DNA of 64,000 nucleotides. It comes from CATQHB01 sp965262595. GTDB lineage: Bacteria; Chloroflexota; Dehalococcoidia; Lucifugimonadales; UBA3495. Where the stretch lies: contig OZ253548.1 in the NCBI GenBank assembly GCA_965262595.1, positions 3,348,001 to 3,412,000 of the forward strand, read 5' to 3'. Position 1 is the first letter of the stretch. The number at the start of each line of letters is the position of its first letter. The notes below the pieces were generated by a model. It was not told where the DNA came from. It made no database searches and saw only the letters and a program-made list of their open reading frames with translations. Position numbers and translations under genes: made by a program. Below, in pieces: positions 17,488 through 25,997 of the stretch.

Positions 17488-18678
17488 CTATACCAACACC
17501 CGGAAGCCGTAGCCGTCGCTGTTTGGCTTACCTTCCTCAAAGCGGGATCGGCGCAGCGGAGTAATATCTATGGTGGTCGCGCGGCCGTCCAGGATTAGCT
17601 CGGCCATTAGCGCTCCCACCATCGGCGACAGCTTGAACCCGTGGCCGCTGAAGCCGGTGCAAATATACATTCCCTCGATGCCCTCCACCGCGTCGATTAT
17701 GGGATGGGAATCGGGCGTTGAGGTGTAAAGGCCGGCGTATCCGGCGCTGAACTCGGCGTCGGCCATCAGCGGAATACGCCGGGCCAGTCGGCTCCAGACC
17801 TCCCGGATGAAGTCCGGCCCGGCCCTTTGCCCAAACACTTCCGGGTCGTCCACCACTTCTTCCATATTGCCGTTGCCCACCAGGGTCAGGTCGGAGCCTT
17901 CGGGCCGGAAGTAGATGCGGTTGGCGATGTCTCCCCCGCCGGGGTGATAAGGCAGCCGTTCCAGAGGCCGCCGCAGGTGGATAACCTCGTGGCGGGTGGC
18001 CTCCAGGGGCAGGTCGATGCCGTGCTGCAACAGGAACCGTCGGCTCCAGGGGCCGGTGGCTACAATTGCCCGTTCCGTCGCAATTCGCCCAGCGGCGGTA
18101 TTCACCCCGGTTACCCTTCCGCCAGTCACTTCGATCCCGGTGGCCGGAGACCGGAGCAGCGTCCGCGCTCCCAATTCCCGGGCCCGGTGGGAGTAGGCGT
18201 AGGTAACCGCCGAGGCGTCGGCATGACCGGAAAGGGGTTCGTAGGCGATGGCGGCGCAGTCGTCCAGGAAAAAGCCCGGAGCGATTCTCCGGGCCGCATC
18301 CGGGGCAATGATGTCCGTCGCGATGCCCAAGTCCTGCTGCATAGCGACGTTGGCCCGAAATTGAGCGGCGTCCTGGTCGCCGGCGAAGACCAGGTAGCCG
18401 GTCTGAACATAGCCGCATTCGCCGCCGATGATCTCACTGAAATTGCGGAAAATTTCCAGGCTTTGCCAGGCCATTCGGGCGTGAACCGGCGTGGAGTAGT
18501 GCATCCGAAGGGCGGAAGAGGAACGGCCGGTGGAGCCGGAACCCAGTATGTCTCGCTCCAGGAGCAACGAGTTCTTGAGTCCCCGGGCGGCCAGGTTGTA
18601 CAGAATGCTGCAACCCATTACCCCGCCGCCGATGATTACCGCGTCTGCCGATGTTGCTGATGTTGCCGATGTGGTCAT
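17488..18678 (-). CDS. FAD-dependent oxidoreductase, DAO family (sarcosine/glycine oxidase-like)
   Basis: A 396-aa flavoprotein. The FAD-binding dinucleotide motif VIIGGGVMGCSILYNLA lies near residues 14-30, followed by GSTGRSSSALRMHYS. ATGPWSRRFLLQHGIDLP in the middle and a C-terminal GLYTSTPDSHPIID...CTGFSGHGFKLSP are characteristic of the sarcosine oxidase/DAO group. It would oxidise a secondary or N-methyl amino acid, or a related amine, with FAD. Substrate is unassigned. The N-terminus carries a short Thr/Ser/Ala repeat (MTTSATSATSADA), encoded by a small 9-base repeat. A short HNH gene follows in convergent-free tandem upstream on the same strand. Confidence 0.88.
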   Translation of the reverse strand: MTTSATSATSADAVIIGGGVMGCSILYNLAARGLKNSLLLERDILGSGSTGRSSSALRMHYSTPVHARMAWQSLEIFRNFSEIIGGECGYVQTGYLVFAGDQDAAQFRANVAMQQDLGIATDIIAPDAARRIAPGFFLDDCAAIAYEPLSGHADASAVTYAYSHRARELGARTLLRSPATGIEVTGGRVTGVNTAAGRIATERAIVATGPWSRRFLLQHGIDLPLEATRHEVIHLRRPLERLPYHPGGGDIANRIYFRPEGSDLTLVGNGNMEEVVDDPEVFGQRAGPDFIREVWSRLARRIPLMADAEFSAGYAGLYTSTPDSHPIIDAVEGIEGMYICTGFSGHGFKLSPMVGALMAELILDGRATTIDITPLRRSRFEEGKPNSDGYGFRVLV

Positions 18679-18694
18679 AGTTGTTGGTTACCCG

Positions 18695-19066
18695 TTACCG
18701 GCGGTTGTTGGCCCGGCGCACCCGGAACCCGCCTGGACTTTTTTGCTTGCGTACCCATTTCAAGTAGTCATGCACTTGGTGGTTGGCCTGTAGTCGGGGA
18801 ATGGAGTTAAGCTCTTGAGCCAGGGTTGCCTCGGAGAAAAGGGCGTGGAGTTGGCGGTGACAAGTGGCGCAGAGTTTGGCCTTTGGCCCGAACCGTCCGC
18901 CCTTGGCCCGGGGCACCAGATGATGCACCGTATAGCGGTCCACTTCCCGTCGGCAAAGTTCGCATTCAGCGACTTCCGCGCGGGACGGGAGCGGTTCCGC
19001 ATTGCGCTGTCTGGAAGGCTGTCGGGCCAAGCGATCAACCTCCATTGCCTGCCTTGTCGCTGGCAT
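18695..19066 (-). CDS. HNH endonuclease-domain protein
   Basis: About 123 aa. The HNH/zinc core is CELCRREVDRYTVHHLVPRA (C35, C38, H48, H49) followed by LCATCHRQLHALF (C66, C69, H70, H74). This is the McrA-like His-Me finger with two CxxC pairs. The frame is open further upstream to 19225, but that part is low-complexity (TDSSATDS) and GC-repeat-derived. Starts at 19066 or 19045 are more plausible; 19066 has AGGA about ten bases upstream. It is an isolated gene with no methylase or restriction partner, so it may be an orphan or mobile-element nuclease. It ends 16 bases before the FAD oxidase start. Confidence 0.75.
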   Translation of the reverse strand: MPATRQAMEVDRLARQPSRQRNAEPLPSRAEVAECELCRREVDRYTVHHLVPRAKGGRFGPKAKLCATCHRQLHALFSEATLAQELNSIPRLQANHQVHDYLKWVRKQKSPGGFRVRRANNRR

Positions 19067-19246
19067 TCCTGCGGTATTCCTGTAGTTGCGATTAGGGCTG
19101 TGATTGCGCCGCGGCGCTGCTGTTAGCTGCCGTGCCGCCCGCGCCGTATTGCCGAAGGAGTCGGTTGCGGAGGAGTCGGTTGCGAACCCGTGACCCCTGC
19201 CTCCGCCGGGCATCGCTTTTTCCACTGAACTGCAAAACTGACCGTA

Positions 19247-19717
19247 CTAGGAGTCCATGAACCGCCAGCCGGGCAAGTCAACCTGCCATTCTCCTTCTTC
19301 CAATATCATCGGAATGACCAGCCCGGACATCATCCGGCGGTGGGACACCGTACTCTCGTCGTCGATGACGCCAAAGGGCAAAAAGGCAAAGGCGTGGACA
19401 TCGTCAACGAAGTTGGTGGGAGCCACCCCCAGGTCGGTCAGGTCTTCCAGGGGCCAGAGGCGCAGGACCGTATCCCGAAAATCCTTCATCATCGAAGGGC
19501 GCATATCGTGGTCAAGATCATAGGCGGCGCGGTAGGCATTCTGCATATCGACGTTGTTGCGGGTAGCCCACACGCCCATGCGCATACCACGAGTTTCCTT
19601 GGAGAGCATATCCCAGGCCAGGTTCATATTGCCGTCGCGTATTGCCTCGGCAAAAATGCCGGCGCGGTTGCCGATGTCGTCCGGTTCTTGGCTTCGCTTG
19701 TGCCCTGGGATGCGCAT
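19247..19717 (-). CDS. Hypothetical protein, 156 aa
   Basis: I do not recognise this family. The sequence is globular and soluble with mixed helix and strand (NMNLAWDMLSKETRGMRM, LRLWPLEDLTDLGVAPTNFV, EGEWQVDLPGWRFMDS). There is no signal peptide or membrane helix. The C-terminus resembles small proteins of the SnoaL/NTF2-like or DUF4440 type that end in a strand such as 'G-x-W-Q-V-D', but this is only a hint. It sits between the HNH and NYN genes on the same strand, 60 bases from the latter's end. Codon use is consistent with a real gene. Confidence 0.6.
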   Translation of the reverse strand: MRIPGHKRSQEPDDIGNRAGIFAEAIRDGNMNLAWDMLSKETRGMRMGVWATRNNVDMQNAYRAAYDLDHDMRPSMMKDFRDTVLRLWPLEDLTDLGVAPTNFVDDVHAFAFLPFGVIDDESTVSHRRMMSGLVIPMILEEGEWQVDLPGWRFMDS

Positions 19718-19777
19718 AAATAAGTACTCTTAATAGCGTAGGGAAGCAGGAGTGCGCTCTTGCTGATACGCTCTCTG

Positions 19778-20383
19778 TTAATCTTCCAAATGAGGGGGCT
19801 GCAATGATATGGAATCTAAGAAGTTCCGGTCCATCTCCACCCGTTTGTCCGCTGCCATCCAAAGTTCATTAGCGTACGCGCTGTTTCCTGACTGATAGGG
19901 ACCGTGAAAGAGCCAAGTAGAGATACCTTCCTGTTGCGCAACTTCGACCGCAGGGATCAAGTCCGAATCTCCGTTAACTAGCGCTGCATGGGTAATACGG
20001 TTCTTGCCACTAAGTAGAGCAAAGTCTAATCCTAACAACAAATCAACCCGTTTCTGCTGAAATATAGGTCGTCCATTATTGTTCAGCCCGCGAAACATCA
20101 GGCGTCCTTCTCGGACAGTATAGCTGTCTAATCTTCGCAAGACATTAAACCTATTCTCTTTTTGACTTATACGCCGCCTTTCCTCATCCGTTGGAGGATT
20201 GCTCTGATAAGGCAAGCAATCGTAATAATATGTTCTCAAAAGGTCTAAAGGTTCTGCTGTTTGTTGAGCGATAGATTGAGCTATTCCTTCACTTAGCTTA
20301 CCATTGTCTATTCTTACATGGAATTCATCCCTTGCCAGTACATCGAGGTAACCGCCGTCGATGAAGATTGCTAATCGTGCCAC
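19778..20383 (-). CDS. NYN-domain (LabA/DUF88-like) PIN-fold ribonuclease
   Basis: A 201-aa NYN-domain protein. The acidic active-site series is clear: D9 in AIFIDGGYLD, D114 in QKRVDLLLGLD, and D139/D141 in ALVNGDSDLIPAV. These match the NYN/PIN fold, which cleaves RNA with metal ions. The linker and C-terminal part (STWLFHGPYQSGNSAYANELWMAAD) match LabA-like relatives. The gene is clearly more A/T-rich than its neighbours, suggesting recent transfer, and it has its own sigma-70-like promoter at 20507-20535. NYN proteins often occur in defence or mobile contexts, but no partner gene is evident here. Confidence 0.87.
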   Translation of the reverse strand: MARLAIFIDGGYLDVLARDEFHVRIDNGKLSEGIAQSIAQQTAEPLDLLRTYYYDCLPYQSNPPTDEERRRISQKENRFNVLRRLDSYTVREGRLMFRGLNNNGRPIFQQKRVDLLLGLDFALLSGKNRITHAALVNGDSDLIPAVEVAQQEGISTWLFHGPYQSGNSAYANELWMAADKRVEMDRNFLDSISLQPPHLED

Positions 20384-20506
20384 TCGTTAACACCTGTAAA
20401 AGTAAAGAGCCGAGCAATTTGGAACTGCCCGACCCTTTAGAGAATTTATTGCCTGACGTACTTTACCCATTTTCTGGAGAACGCCAGGGGATATTAAAGT
20501 CTTATA

Positions 20507-20535
20507 ATCCTACACAGAACCAATCGAATTGTCAA
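20507..20535 (-). promoter_or_regulatory. Sigma-70-like promoter upstream of the NYN gene
   Basis: On the minus strand: TTGACA (20535-20530), a 17-base spacer, then TAGGAT (20512-20507). The -35 is perfect and the -10 matches 4 of 6. It reads toward the NYN gene, leaving a leader of about 120 bases. Confidence 0.6.
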
Positions 20536-20540
20536 TCCCC

Positions 20541-22295
20541 CTATAACCCCACCGCATAACCGTCCCGGCGCGGGTCGGCGGCCCCGTGCAGCGCGCCGGA
20601 TTCCGGGTCAACCTGAATCATTACCTCGCTGCCGCCCGCTTCCCAGCCACCCAGCAGGTTGAGTTCATGGCCCCGCTGTCGGAGGCCGTCCAGCGCCGCC
20701 GGGTCAAACCGGGACTCTACCAACAGCTCATCCGGGCAGGTGTGAGGAATGTAGGACTCGGTGGGGTTTTGGGTGTTGCGCCAGCGGGGAGCTTCCACCG
20801 CCTCGGCCACGGTCATCCCAAAGTCCAGTACGTGGGTGATCACTTGCAGGTTGGTTTGTACCTGGGTATCGGCGCCGGGGGTGCCGCAGACCAGGGCCAG
20901 TTGTCGAGACGTTCCGCTGCCGCTGCCGCTGCCAATGCCAATGCCGTTGCCGCCTGACCCGGAGGCAGACCCGGTCCGGAACACCATCACCGGATTCATT
21001 GTATGGCGCACTCGCTTGCCCGGTTGCAAGCAGTCCACGTGGTCGGATTCCAGGTGCCAGTAGGTCATCCGGTTGTTGAGCAGAATGCCGGTGTCCCCGG
21101 CGATGAGACTGGAACCCCAGGCGCTCTGGATACTCTGCAACTGGCAGATGGCGTTGCCCTGGCCGTCCACCACCACAAAGCAAGTGGTGTCCTCCTGCTC
21201 CTGGCTGACCCCGGCCTTGCCGGGGGCCGATTTGGGTTGGCCTTGCTGGAATTGCCAGGGGTTGCCCGGCTTGACGTCGTAGGCGGCCCGCCCCAGGTCG
21301 ATGCTCCGTGCCCGCTCTTTGGCATACTCCTTGGAAATCAGGCCCTCCACCGGCACGTCCACATATTCCGGATCGGCTACATAGGCTTCCCGGTCAATGA
21401 AGGCCAGCTTCTTGGCTTCCACCATCAGGTGGATGCTGTCGGCGGTATTACAGCCCATTCCCTTCAGGTCGAATTGCTCCACCAGGTTCAACTCCTGGAG
21501 CAGGATGTGGCCGCTGGAGTTGGGCGGCGCTTCGTAAACGGTGTGGCCGTGGTAGGTAGTGGCAATGGGGTCTTGCCAGCGGGCCCGGCAGTCGGCCAGG
21601 TCCTGCAAGGTCAGGATTCCCCCCTGCTCTTCGCTGAACTTGACGATGGCCCGGGCGATTTCGCCGCGATAGAAGGCGTCCCGGCCTCCATCAACAATGG
21701 CCTGGAAGGTGCGGGCCAGGTTCTTCTGGTAGAGGATTTCCCCGGGCTGCAATGGCCGCCCGTTACGAGTGAAAACGGCCTGGGAAGTAGGGAATTGACA
21801 CAGCAGTTCGTCGGCGGCAATGGCCCGGGAAAGCACATGGCTTATCGGAAAACCGTTATCGGCCAGGTCAATGGCCGGAGCCAGAACTTCCGCCAGGGAT
21901 AAGACTCCGTGTTTTTCGTGGACGTCGAGCCAGCTATTAACCAGGCCGGGAACGGATACGGATTGGATGCCCTTGAAGGGGATTCCTTCCGGCAGATAAC
22001 GCTCCCGGGTGACGGCGTAAGGAGCGGCGCCGGTGCCGTTGGACACCTCCATTCGGTCGGTGTCCTTGCGGTAAACCATGATGAACCCGTCGCCGCCGAT
22101 GCCGGACATCAGCGGCTCGACCACGTTCAAGGCCGCGGCGGTTGCCAACGCGGCGTCGGCAAAGTTGCCCCTTTTTTGCAGTATGCCGATTCCGGCCTGA
22201 GAGGCCAGGGGATGCCCCGACGAGACCATTCCGTTGCGCCCCATGACGACGGGACGATAGGATTCGTAGCTTATGCCGTGGGGTGACTGTACCAT
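20541..22295 (-). CDS. ggt: Gamma-glutamyltransferase
   Basis: A 584-aa member of the Ntn-hydrolase gamma-glutamyltransferase family. N-terminal features are GMVSSGHPLASQAGIGIL and SGIGGDGFIMVY. The autocatalytic site is EDTTCFVVVDGQGNAI, where the second Thr would become the nucleophile of the small subunit; the usual His/Tyr/Ser after it is Cys here. PVMVF, TPGADTQVQTNLQVI and the C-terminal GGSEVMIQVDPESG complete the small subunit. No signal peptide is seen, so it may act in the cytosol on glutathione or gamma-glutamyl amides. A ~22-residue Gly/Ser insertion (after FRTG) interrupts a strand pair, encoded by a short repeat at 20911-20972. AAGGAGG supports the start. Confidence 0.9.
   Translation of the reverse strand: MVQSPHGISYESYRPVVMGRNGMVSSGHPLASQAGIGILQKRGNFADAALATAAALNVVEPLMSGIGGDGFIMVYRKDTDRMEVSNGTGAAPYAVTRERYLPEGIPFKGIQSVSVPGLVNSWLDVHEKHGVLSLAEVLAPAIDLADNGFPISHVLSRAIAADELLCQFPTSQAVFTRNGRPLQPGEILYQKNLARTFQAIVDGGRDAFYRGEIARAIVKFSEEQGGILTLQDLADCRARWQDPIATTYHGHTVYEAPPNSSGHILLQELNLVEQFDLKGMGCNTADSIHLMVEAKKLAFIDREAYVADPEYVDVPVEGLISKEYAKERARSIDLGRAAYDVKPGNPWQFQQGQPKSAPGKAGVSQEQEDTTCFVVVDGQGNAICQLQSIQSAWGSSLIAGDTGILLNNRMTYWHLESDHVDCLQPGKRVRHTMNPVMVFRTGSASGSGGNGIGIGSGSGSGTSRQLALVCGTPGADTQVQTNLQVITHVLDFGMTVAEAVEAPRWRNTQNPTESYIPHTCPDELLVESRFDPAALDGLRQRGHELNLLGGWEAGGSEVMIQVDPESGALHGAADPRRDGYAVGL
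20911..20972 (-). repeat. In-frame Gly/Ser-encoding repeat inside ggt
   Basis: Repeated 'ccgctg' and 'ccaatg' hexamers on the plus strand encode a Gly/Ser/Ile/Asn stretch in the small subunit of the gamma-glutamyltransferase, between VFRTG and RQLALVCGTPG. Confidence 0.8.
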
Positions 22296-22372
22296 TGGGA
22301 GCCTCCTTGTGTTGGCTGTACTGGCTGCCGGCCCCAGGGCAATCGAGTCTTAATCCGGAGCGCCCTGGCGGT

Positions 22373-22489
22373 GTCATTCTGGGCGCAGCGGAGTGGAGCG
22401 AAGAATCCCAGCCCTCCCTGCAAATAACCTGCTGGACCAGAGAAATAACTCCGGCGGGAGTTGGGATTCTTCACTCGGTTCAGAATGAC
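22373..22489. repeat. Dispersed hairpin repeat (GTCATTCTG...GAAGAATCY type), copy 1
   Basis: Left arm at 22373-22411 begins GTCATTCTGGGCGCAGCGG. Right arm at 22461-22489 ends CACTCGGTTCAGAATGAC. The arms are imperfect complements. The same family occurs at 29931-30071 and 58077-58171. It lies in the ~390-base gap between ggt and the next binding-protein gene; no gene is seen in that gap. Confidence 0.85.
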
Positions 22490-22682
22490 CCAGTGTAATC
22501 AGAATGACCCGGTGCAAAGCAGTCGCTTCAGTGAGTCAATGGCAGTTAGAGGCTTGGTTCGGCAGCCGGAAGTTAAAACGCGATTGCCCTACTGCCAGCC
22601 CAGGCTACATTGCATCGGATAAGCCGTCGGGTTATATTAATCCGGCCATAATCAACAACGCAAGAGCGCAAGAAGAGTAAGC

Positions 22683-23828
22683 ATGATTCCAACCCAACCG
22701 ACTCAATGGCTCTCGCCATCCACCATCGTCCCTCTCTCCCTGTTAGTGATTGGCTTGTTCTGCCTGGTGGCTTGCGGGTCGCCCGATGCGCCCCAACCTC
22801 AATCCCCGGCTCAAGTGCAAGTCCAGCCACAGGCCCGGGCTTGTGGTGACCGGGCCCGGACGCTTAACGTGGGCTTCTACGCCTATTTTGCGCCGGTCAG
22901 TTATAGCGAAAGCGATGATTCATCCTCAGCCCAATTCAACGTGCATCAGGGGTATGAAGCGGATTTGTTGACCGCTGTGGAAACTATGGAAGAGCCGAAA
23001 CTGTCCTTTTCCCGACAAGGCATAGCGCGCTGGGACGACATCTGGCTGCAATCCGCTACCGGCCAGTATGATATTGTCGGCGGCGGCATTACCATTCTGG
23101 ACAGTCGAACCCGCGATGCGACGGGCAATGAGGTGGTGACCTTTACTTCCGGTCACATCAAATTCCGCCAGTCGCTGCTGGTGCGCGCCGAAGACACAGA
23201 ACGACTGGCCGGTTATGCCGACCTGACTGGCGATGTGCGGGTTGGCGTCCTGTCCGGCACAACGGGAGAACACCGCTTCCTGGAAATAATGGGCCTGGTG
23301 GACGCCGCGGGTGCACTGGCCGACGGTGTGCGGGTTGACACTCCGCAGGGCACGGTGGTTGCCGACGGCAGTAAGAATTACAGCATCACCGCTGCTGAAG
23401 CCTCGCCCATCCTGGCCGGCAGGACTCACCTCTACCCGCCCTCCGGCGCCCAGCCCCAGGTGGCTTATCTGGGAAGCGAAACCGGCGACGCAGCGCCTCT
23501 GGAGGCACTCAGCTCCGGTAAGATAGATGCGATAGCCCGGGGCGAAATCGGCAGCCGGGACGCCGCCAGTGTTTCCGGCGGTGTTTTTGTGGTCGCGGCG
23601 CTGAATGACCAGGTAGAGACCGGCGGCTTTACGGTGGCGGCGGAAGATACGGAGTTGGCCGCCTGCCTTAATGAGCGGCTTAACCGGCTGACGGATAACC
23701 AGCGTATCGCCTATAAGGAATGGCTGGAGGACCCTGCCGTATTTATGCGCCGCGCCCAGCAGTGGAACGATGGGACGTGGAACGATGGGGCGTGGAACGA
23801 TGGGACGTGGAACGATGGGACGTGGTAA
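22683..23828 (+). CDS. Amino acid-type ABC substrate-binding lipoprotein with repetitive C-terminus
   Basis: A 381-aa solute-binding protein of bacterial family 3. The signal ends in a good lipobox, LVAC, near residue 35. The mature protein has TLNVGFYAYFAPVSY, GYEADLLTAVE, a SRTRDATG segment and DLTGDVRVGVLSGTTGEHRFLEI, which match polar amino-acid/cyclohexadienyl-type binding proteins. No permease or ATPase gene is adjacent, so it is an orphan that may use another transporter. The last 21 residues are four Trp-Asn-Asp-Gly-(Thr/Ala) repeats plus Trp, encoded by a 15-bp tandem repeat directly before the stop. This tail is absent from normal members. Confidence 0.85.
   Translation: MIPTQPTQWLSPSTIVPLSLLVIGLFCLVACGSPDAPQPQSPAQVQVQPQARACGDRARTLNVGFYAYFAPVSYSESDDSSSAQFNVHQGYEADLLTAVETMEEPKLSFSRQGIARWDDIWLQSATGQYDIVGGGITILDSRTRDATGNEVVTFTSGHIKFRQSLLVRAEDTERLAGYADLTGDVRVGVLSGTTGEHRFLEIMGLVDAAGALADGVRVDTPQGTVVADGSKNYSITAAEASPILAGRTHLYPPSGAQPQVAYLGSETGDAAPLEALSSGKIDAIARGEIGSRDAASVSGGVFVVAALNDQVETGGFTVAAEDTELAACLNERLNRLTDNQRIAYKEWLEDPAVFMRRAQQWNDGTWNDGAWNDGTWNDGTW
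23763..23825 (+). repeat. 15-bp tandem repeat at the 3' end of the binding-protein gene
   Basis: Four copies of TGGAACGATGGGACG (the second with one change) plus a final TGG, read in frame as WNDGT units and followed at once by TAA. Confidence 0.95.
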
Positions 23829-23949
23829 CTGCACAAGTGAACCTGCGCCTCTTTGTGAAAAACTGCTTCACCAGGCGTTATAACACCTTCCCCCGGAAAT
23901 GGGGTAAAATAAAGGCAGATTAGCGAGGTAATTATCCAAGAGGAGTGAC

Positions 23950-25353
23950 ATGGCAGATAATGACATCTTGTTGATGGCTCACCTGATGCGCCGCGCCGGG
24001 TTTGGCGCCTCCTACGCGGAATTGGAACGACTGGCGGCCAAGGGCTATGCGGCCACGGTAGAGGAACTGCTCTTCCCGGAGGCGCAGCCGGACCTGGATA
24101 TGGATGTGATGCAGCGCTATATGGGCTGGCGGGACATGGGCTACCTGGCGGCCAACCAGGGCTGCTGGACTTACCGTATGGTTAACTCGCCCCGTCAATT
24201 GGAGGAAAAGCTGTGCCTGTTCTGGCATAGTATCTTCTGCGTCGGCGACTCTAAAATTATGGCTCCCCACAACATTCTGGCTCAGTTGGACAAGTTTCGA
24301 AGCCACGGCCTGGGCGAATTTGATGGCCTGCTGCTGGAAATGTCCACCGACCCGGCGATGCTTTACTACCTGGATAACCAACTCAGCCACAAGGATGCGG
24401 TCAACGAGAACTGGGGCCGGGAACTGCTGGAACTCTTCTCCATGGGCGTGGGCATGGATGGTCACCCCAACTATACCGAAGAAGACGTAAAAGCCTGCGC
24501 CCAGGCCTTCACCGGCTGGACCGTGGGCAACGGGATACCGCGCTACCCCTATGGCCGCCATTTTAACCAGTTTCTCTATAACCGCCTCGACCACATTGAA
24601 GACACCAAGACCTTTCTGGGCGAAAGCGGCAACTTCAACGGCCAGGATATAATCCGGATAATCGCCCGTCAGCCGGCCACCGCCCGGTTCGTTGCCCGGC
24701 ATCTTTACAACTACTTTGTGGCCGACGAACCCCAGGTTCCGGCCTGGCAGGACACGCCGCCCCGGGACCCGGAGGCAATCCGGTTGCTGGAGGAGGAATA
24801 CTTCCGCTCCGGCTTTGAAATCCGCTCCATGCTGCGGGTACTGTTTAACTCGGATTACTTTAAGAACGCCCGCTTTTCCAAGGTTAAGAGCCCGGCGGAA
24901 CTGGTGTGCAGCACCCTGCGGTTCCTGGGCGACTTTACCACTCCCAAGCCTCGGATGTATGACATGGCCCTGGAAATTCGGTACATGGGTCAGGACTTGA
25001 TGAACCCGCCCACCGTTGAAGGTTGGCATACCGGCAAGGAGTGGATTGACAGCGGCACCCTGGTGGAGCGGGTCAACTACGCCTCCGGCGAGATGAGCCG
25101 CATTGACGCGCCGGGTATTCGTGCCACCGTGCGCCGGTTCAGCGACTCCGGTCCCACCGTTTCGGCGGAAGCGCTAATCGAGGGTTGTCTGGAAATGCTG
25201 GGTGGTTACCAACTGATGACCGAAACCCGCGACCTGTTTCTCACTCACCTGGGGCAGGACCGGGACATCGAGACTCGGGACGAGGGGTTCGCCCATAAGG
25301 TGGCGCAGATGCTCCAGCTCATTGTCTCTACCCAGGAATACCAGTTTACTTAG
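23950..25353 (+). CDS. DUF1800 family protein
   Basis: A 467-aa DUF1800 protein. Recognisable motifs are LMRRAGFGASYAELERLA at the N-terminus, LEEKLCLFWHSIFCVGDSKI, NENWGRELLELFSMGVG, YTEEDVKACAQAFTGWT, FARHLYNYFVAD-like RFVARHLYNYFVADEP, and PPTVEGWHTGKEWIDSGTL near the C-terminus. The function of this family is unknown. It is usually next to a DUF1501 gene in planctomycetes and others, and none is visible here before the tRNAs. No secretion signal is evident. The start follows GAGGAG by five bases. It stands alone, with a TATAAC-like -10 near 23878 as the only promoter hint. Confidence 0.9.
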   Translation: MADNDILLMAHLMRRAGFGASYAELERLAAKGYAATVEELLFPEAQPDLDMDVMQRYMGWRDMGYLAANQGCWTYRMVNSPRQLEEKLCLFWHSIFCVGDSKIMAPHNILAQLDKFRSHGLGEFDGLLLEMSTDPAMLYYLDNQLSHKDAVNENWGRELLELFSMGVGMDGHPNYTEEDVKACAQAFTGWTVGNGIPRYPYGRHFNQFLYNRLDHIEDTKTFLGESGNFNGQDIIRIIARQPATARFVARHLYNYFVADEPQVPAWQDTPPRDPEAIRLLEEEYFRSGFEIRSMLRVLFNSDYFKNARFSKVKSPAELVCSTLRFLGDFTTPKPRMYDMALEIRYMGQDLMNPPTVEGWHTGKEWIDSGTLVERVNYASGEMSRIDAPGIRATVRRFSDSGPTVSAEALIEGCLEMLGGYQLMTETRDLFLTHLGQDRDIETRDEGFAHKVAQMLQLIVSTQEYQFT

Positions 25354-25492
25354 CCGTCGGTCCGGCCTTTCAGTTGGCGATCCGGTAGAGGGTCCGCTGG
25401 TCCGTCGTTGCACCGATTAATTGATTGATGCTCGACCGGCCGAAGTTCTGCCGGGAAATGAGTTGAGACCCGGGATTATCGCCAAAAAGCAC

Positions 25493-25522
25493 ACCGGCCA
25501 CCGGAAACATCCGGTGGCCGGT
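25493..25522 (-). terminator. Terminator hairpin downstream of the tRNA cluster
   Basis: A perfect 12-bp stem (25493-25504 with 25511-25522) has a 6-base loop. On the minus strand it is followed by TGTGCTTTTTGG, a T-run that fits an intrinsic terminator for the tRNA transcript. The plus-strand side is also T-rich (TTCTATTGATCTCTTT), so it may act in both directions and close the DUF1800 gene too. Confidence 0.75.
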
Positions 25523-25583
25523 TTCTATTGATCTCTTTAAGTGATTCTGCAGTTTATCGGCGGTACGTTTGTTGGTGGAAAAT

Positions 25584-25669
25584 TGGTGCCGGAGGAGGGA
25601 CTCGAACCCACACATCGATTAAGATAGCGGATTTTAAGTCCGCCGCGTCTGCCATTCCGCCACCCCGGC
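25584..25669 (-). tRNA. tRNA-Leu (anticodon TAA)
   Basis: A full cloverleaf on the minus strand. The acceptor is GCCGGGG pairing with CTCCGGC. The anticodon stem GCGGA/TCCGC holds loop CTTAAAA. There is a long variable arm typical of Leu, a T-arm with GGTTCGAGTCC, and an encoded CCA end (25584-25586). Confidence 0.96.
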
Positions 25670-25803
25670 TAAACTTAAACTTTGGAGGTTGGGTACTGTA
25701 GGCTGACCGCAGGAAACGGGAAAAGTGACATCAATACTAGACTAGACTAGAGGAATGCGCTCTGGCCGTTTATGAGTCTGTGTCTATGGGAAGAGTAAGG
25801 ATT

Positions 25804-25880
25804 TGGAGGCGACGGGCGGATTCGAACCGCCGAATAGAGGTTTTGCAGACCTCCGCCTTAGTCCACTTGGCTACGTCGCC
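25804..25880 (-). tRNA. tRNA-Cys (anticodon GCA)
   Basis: A minus-strand cloverleaf. The acceptor GGCGACG pairs with CGTCGCC. The anticodon stem GAGGT/ACCTC holds loop CTGCAAA. The T-arm has GGTTCGAATCC. A CCA end is encoded at 25804-25806, and the variable loop is short. Confidence 0.96.
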
Positions 25881-25910
25881 TCGTTTGGGTCTGCCTACGT
25901 CGGGCCGCTT

Positions 25911-25997
25911 TGGTGCCGAGGGCGGGACTTGAACCCACACGAGCTTACGCCCACGGCCCCCTCAAGACCGCGTGTCTACCAATTCCACCACCTCGGC
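25911..25997 (-). tRNA. tRNA-Leu (anticodon GAG)
   Basis: A minus-strand class II tRNA. The acceptor GCCGAGG pairs with CCTCGGC. The anticodon stem CGGTC/GGCCG holds loop TTGAGGG. There is a long variable arm, GGTTCAAGTCC in the T-arm, and an encoded CCA at 25911-25913. It is probably first in the tRNA transcript. Confidence 0.95.

Noticed and set aside
23932..25029. A 365-codon open frame on the minus strand opposite DUF1800
   Set aside because: It is a mirror frame of a strongly conserved gene in GC-rich DNA; it has no recognisable motifs.
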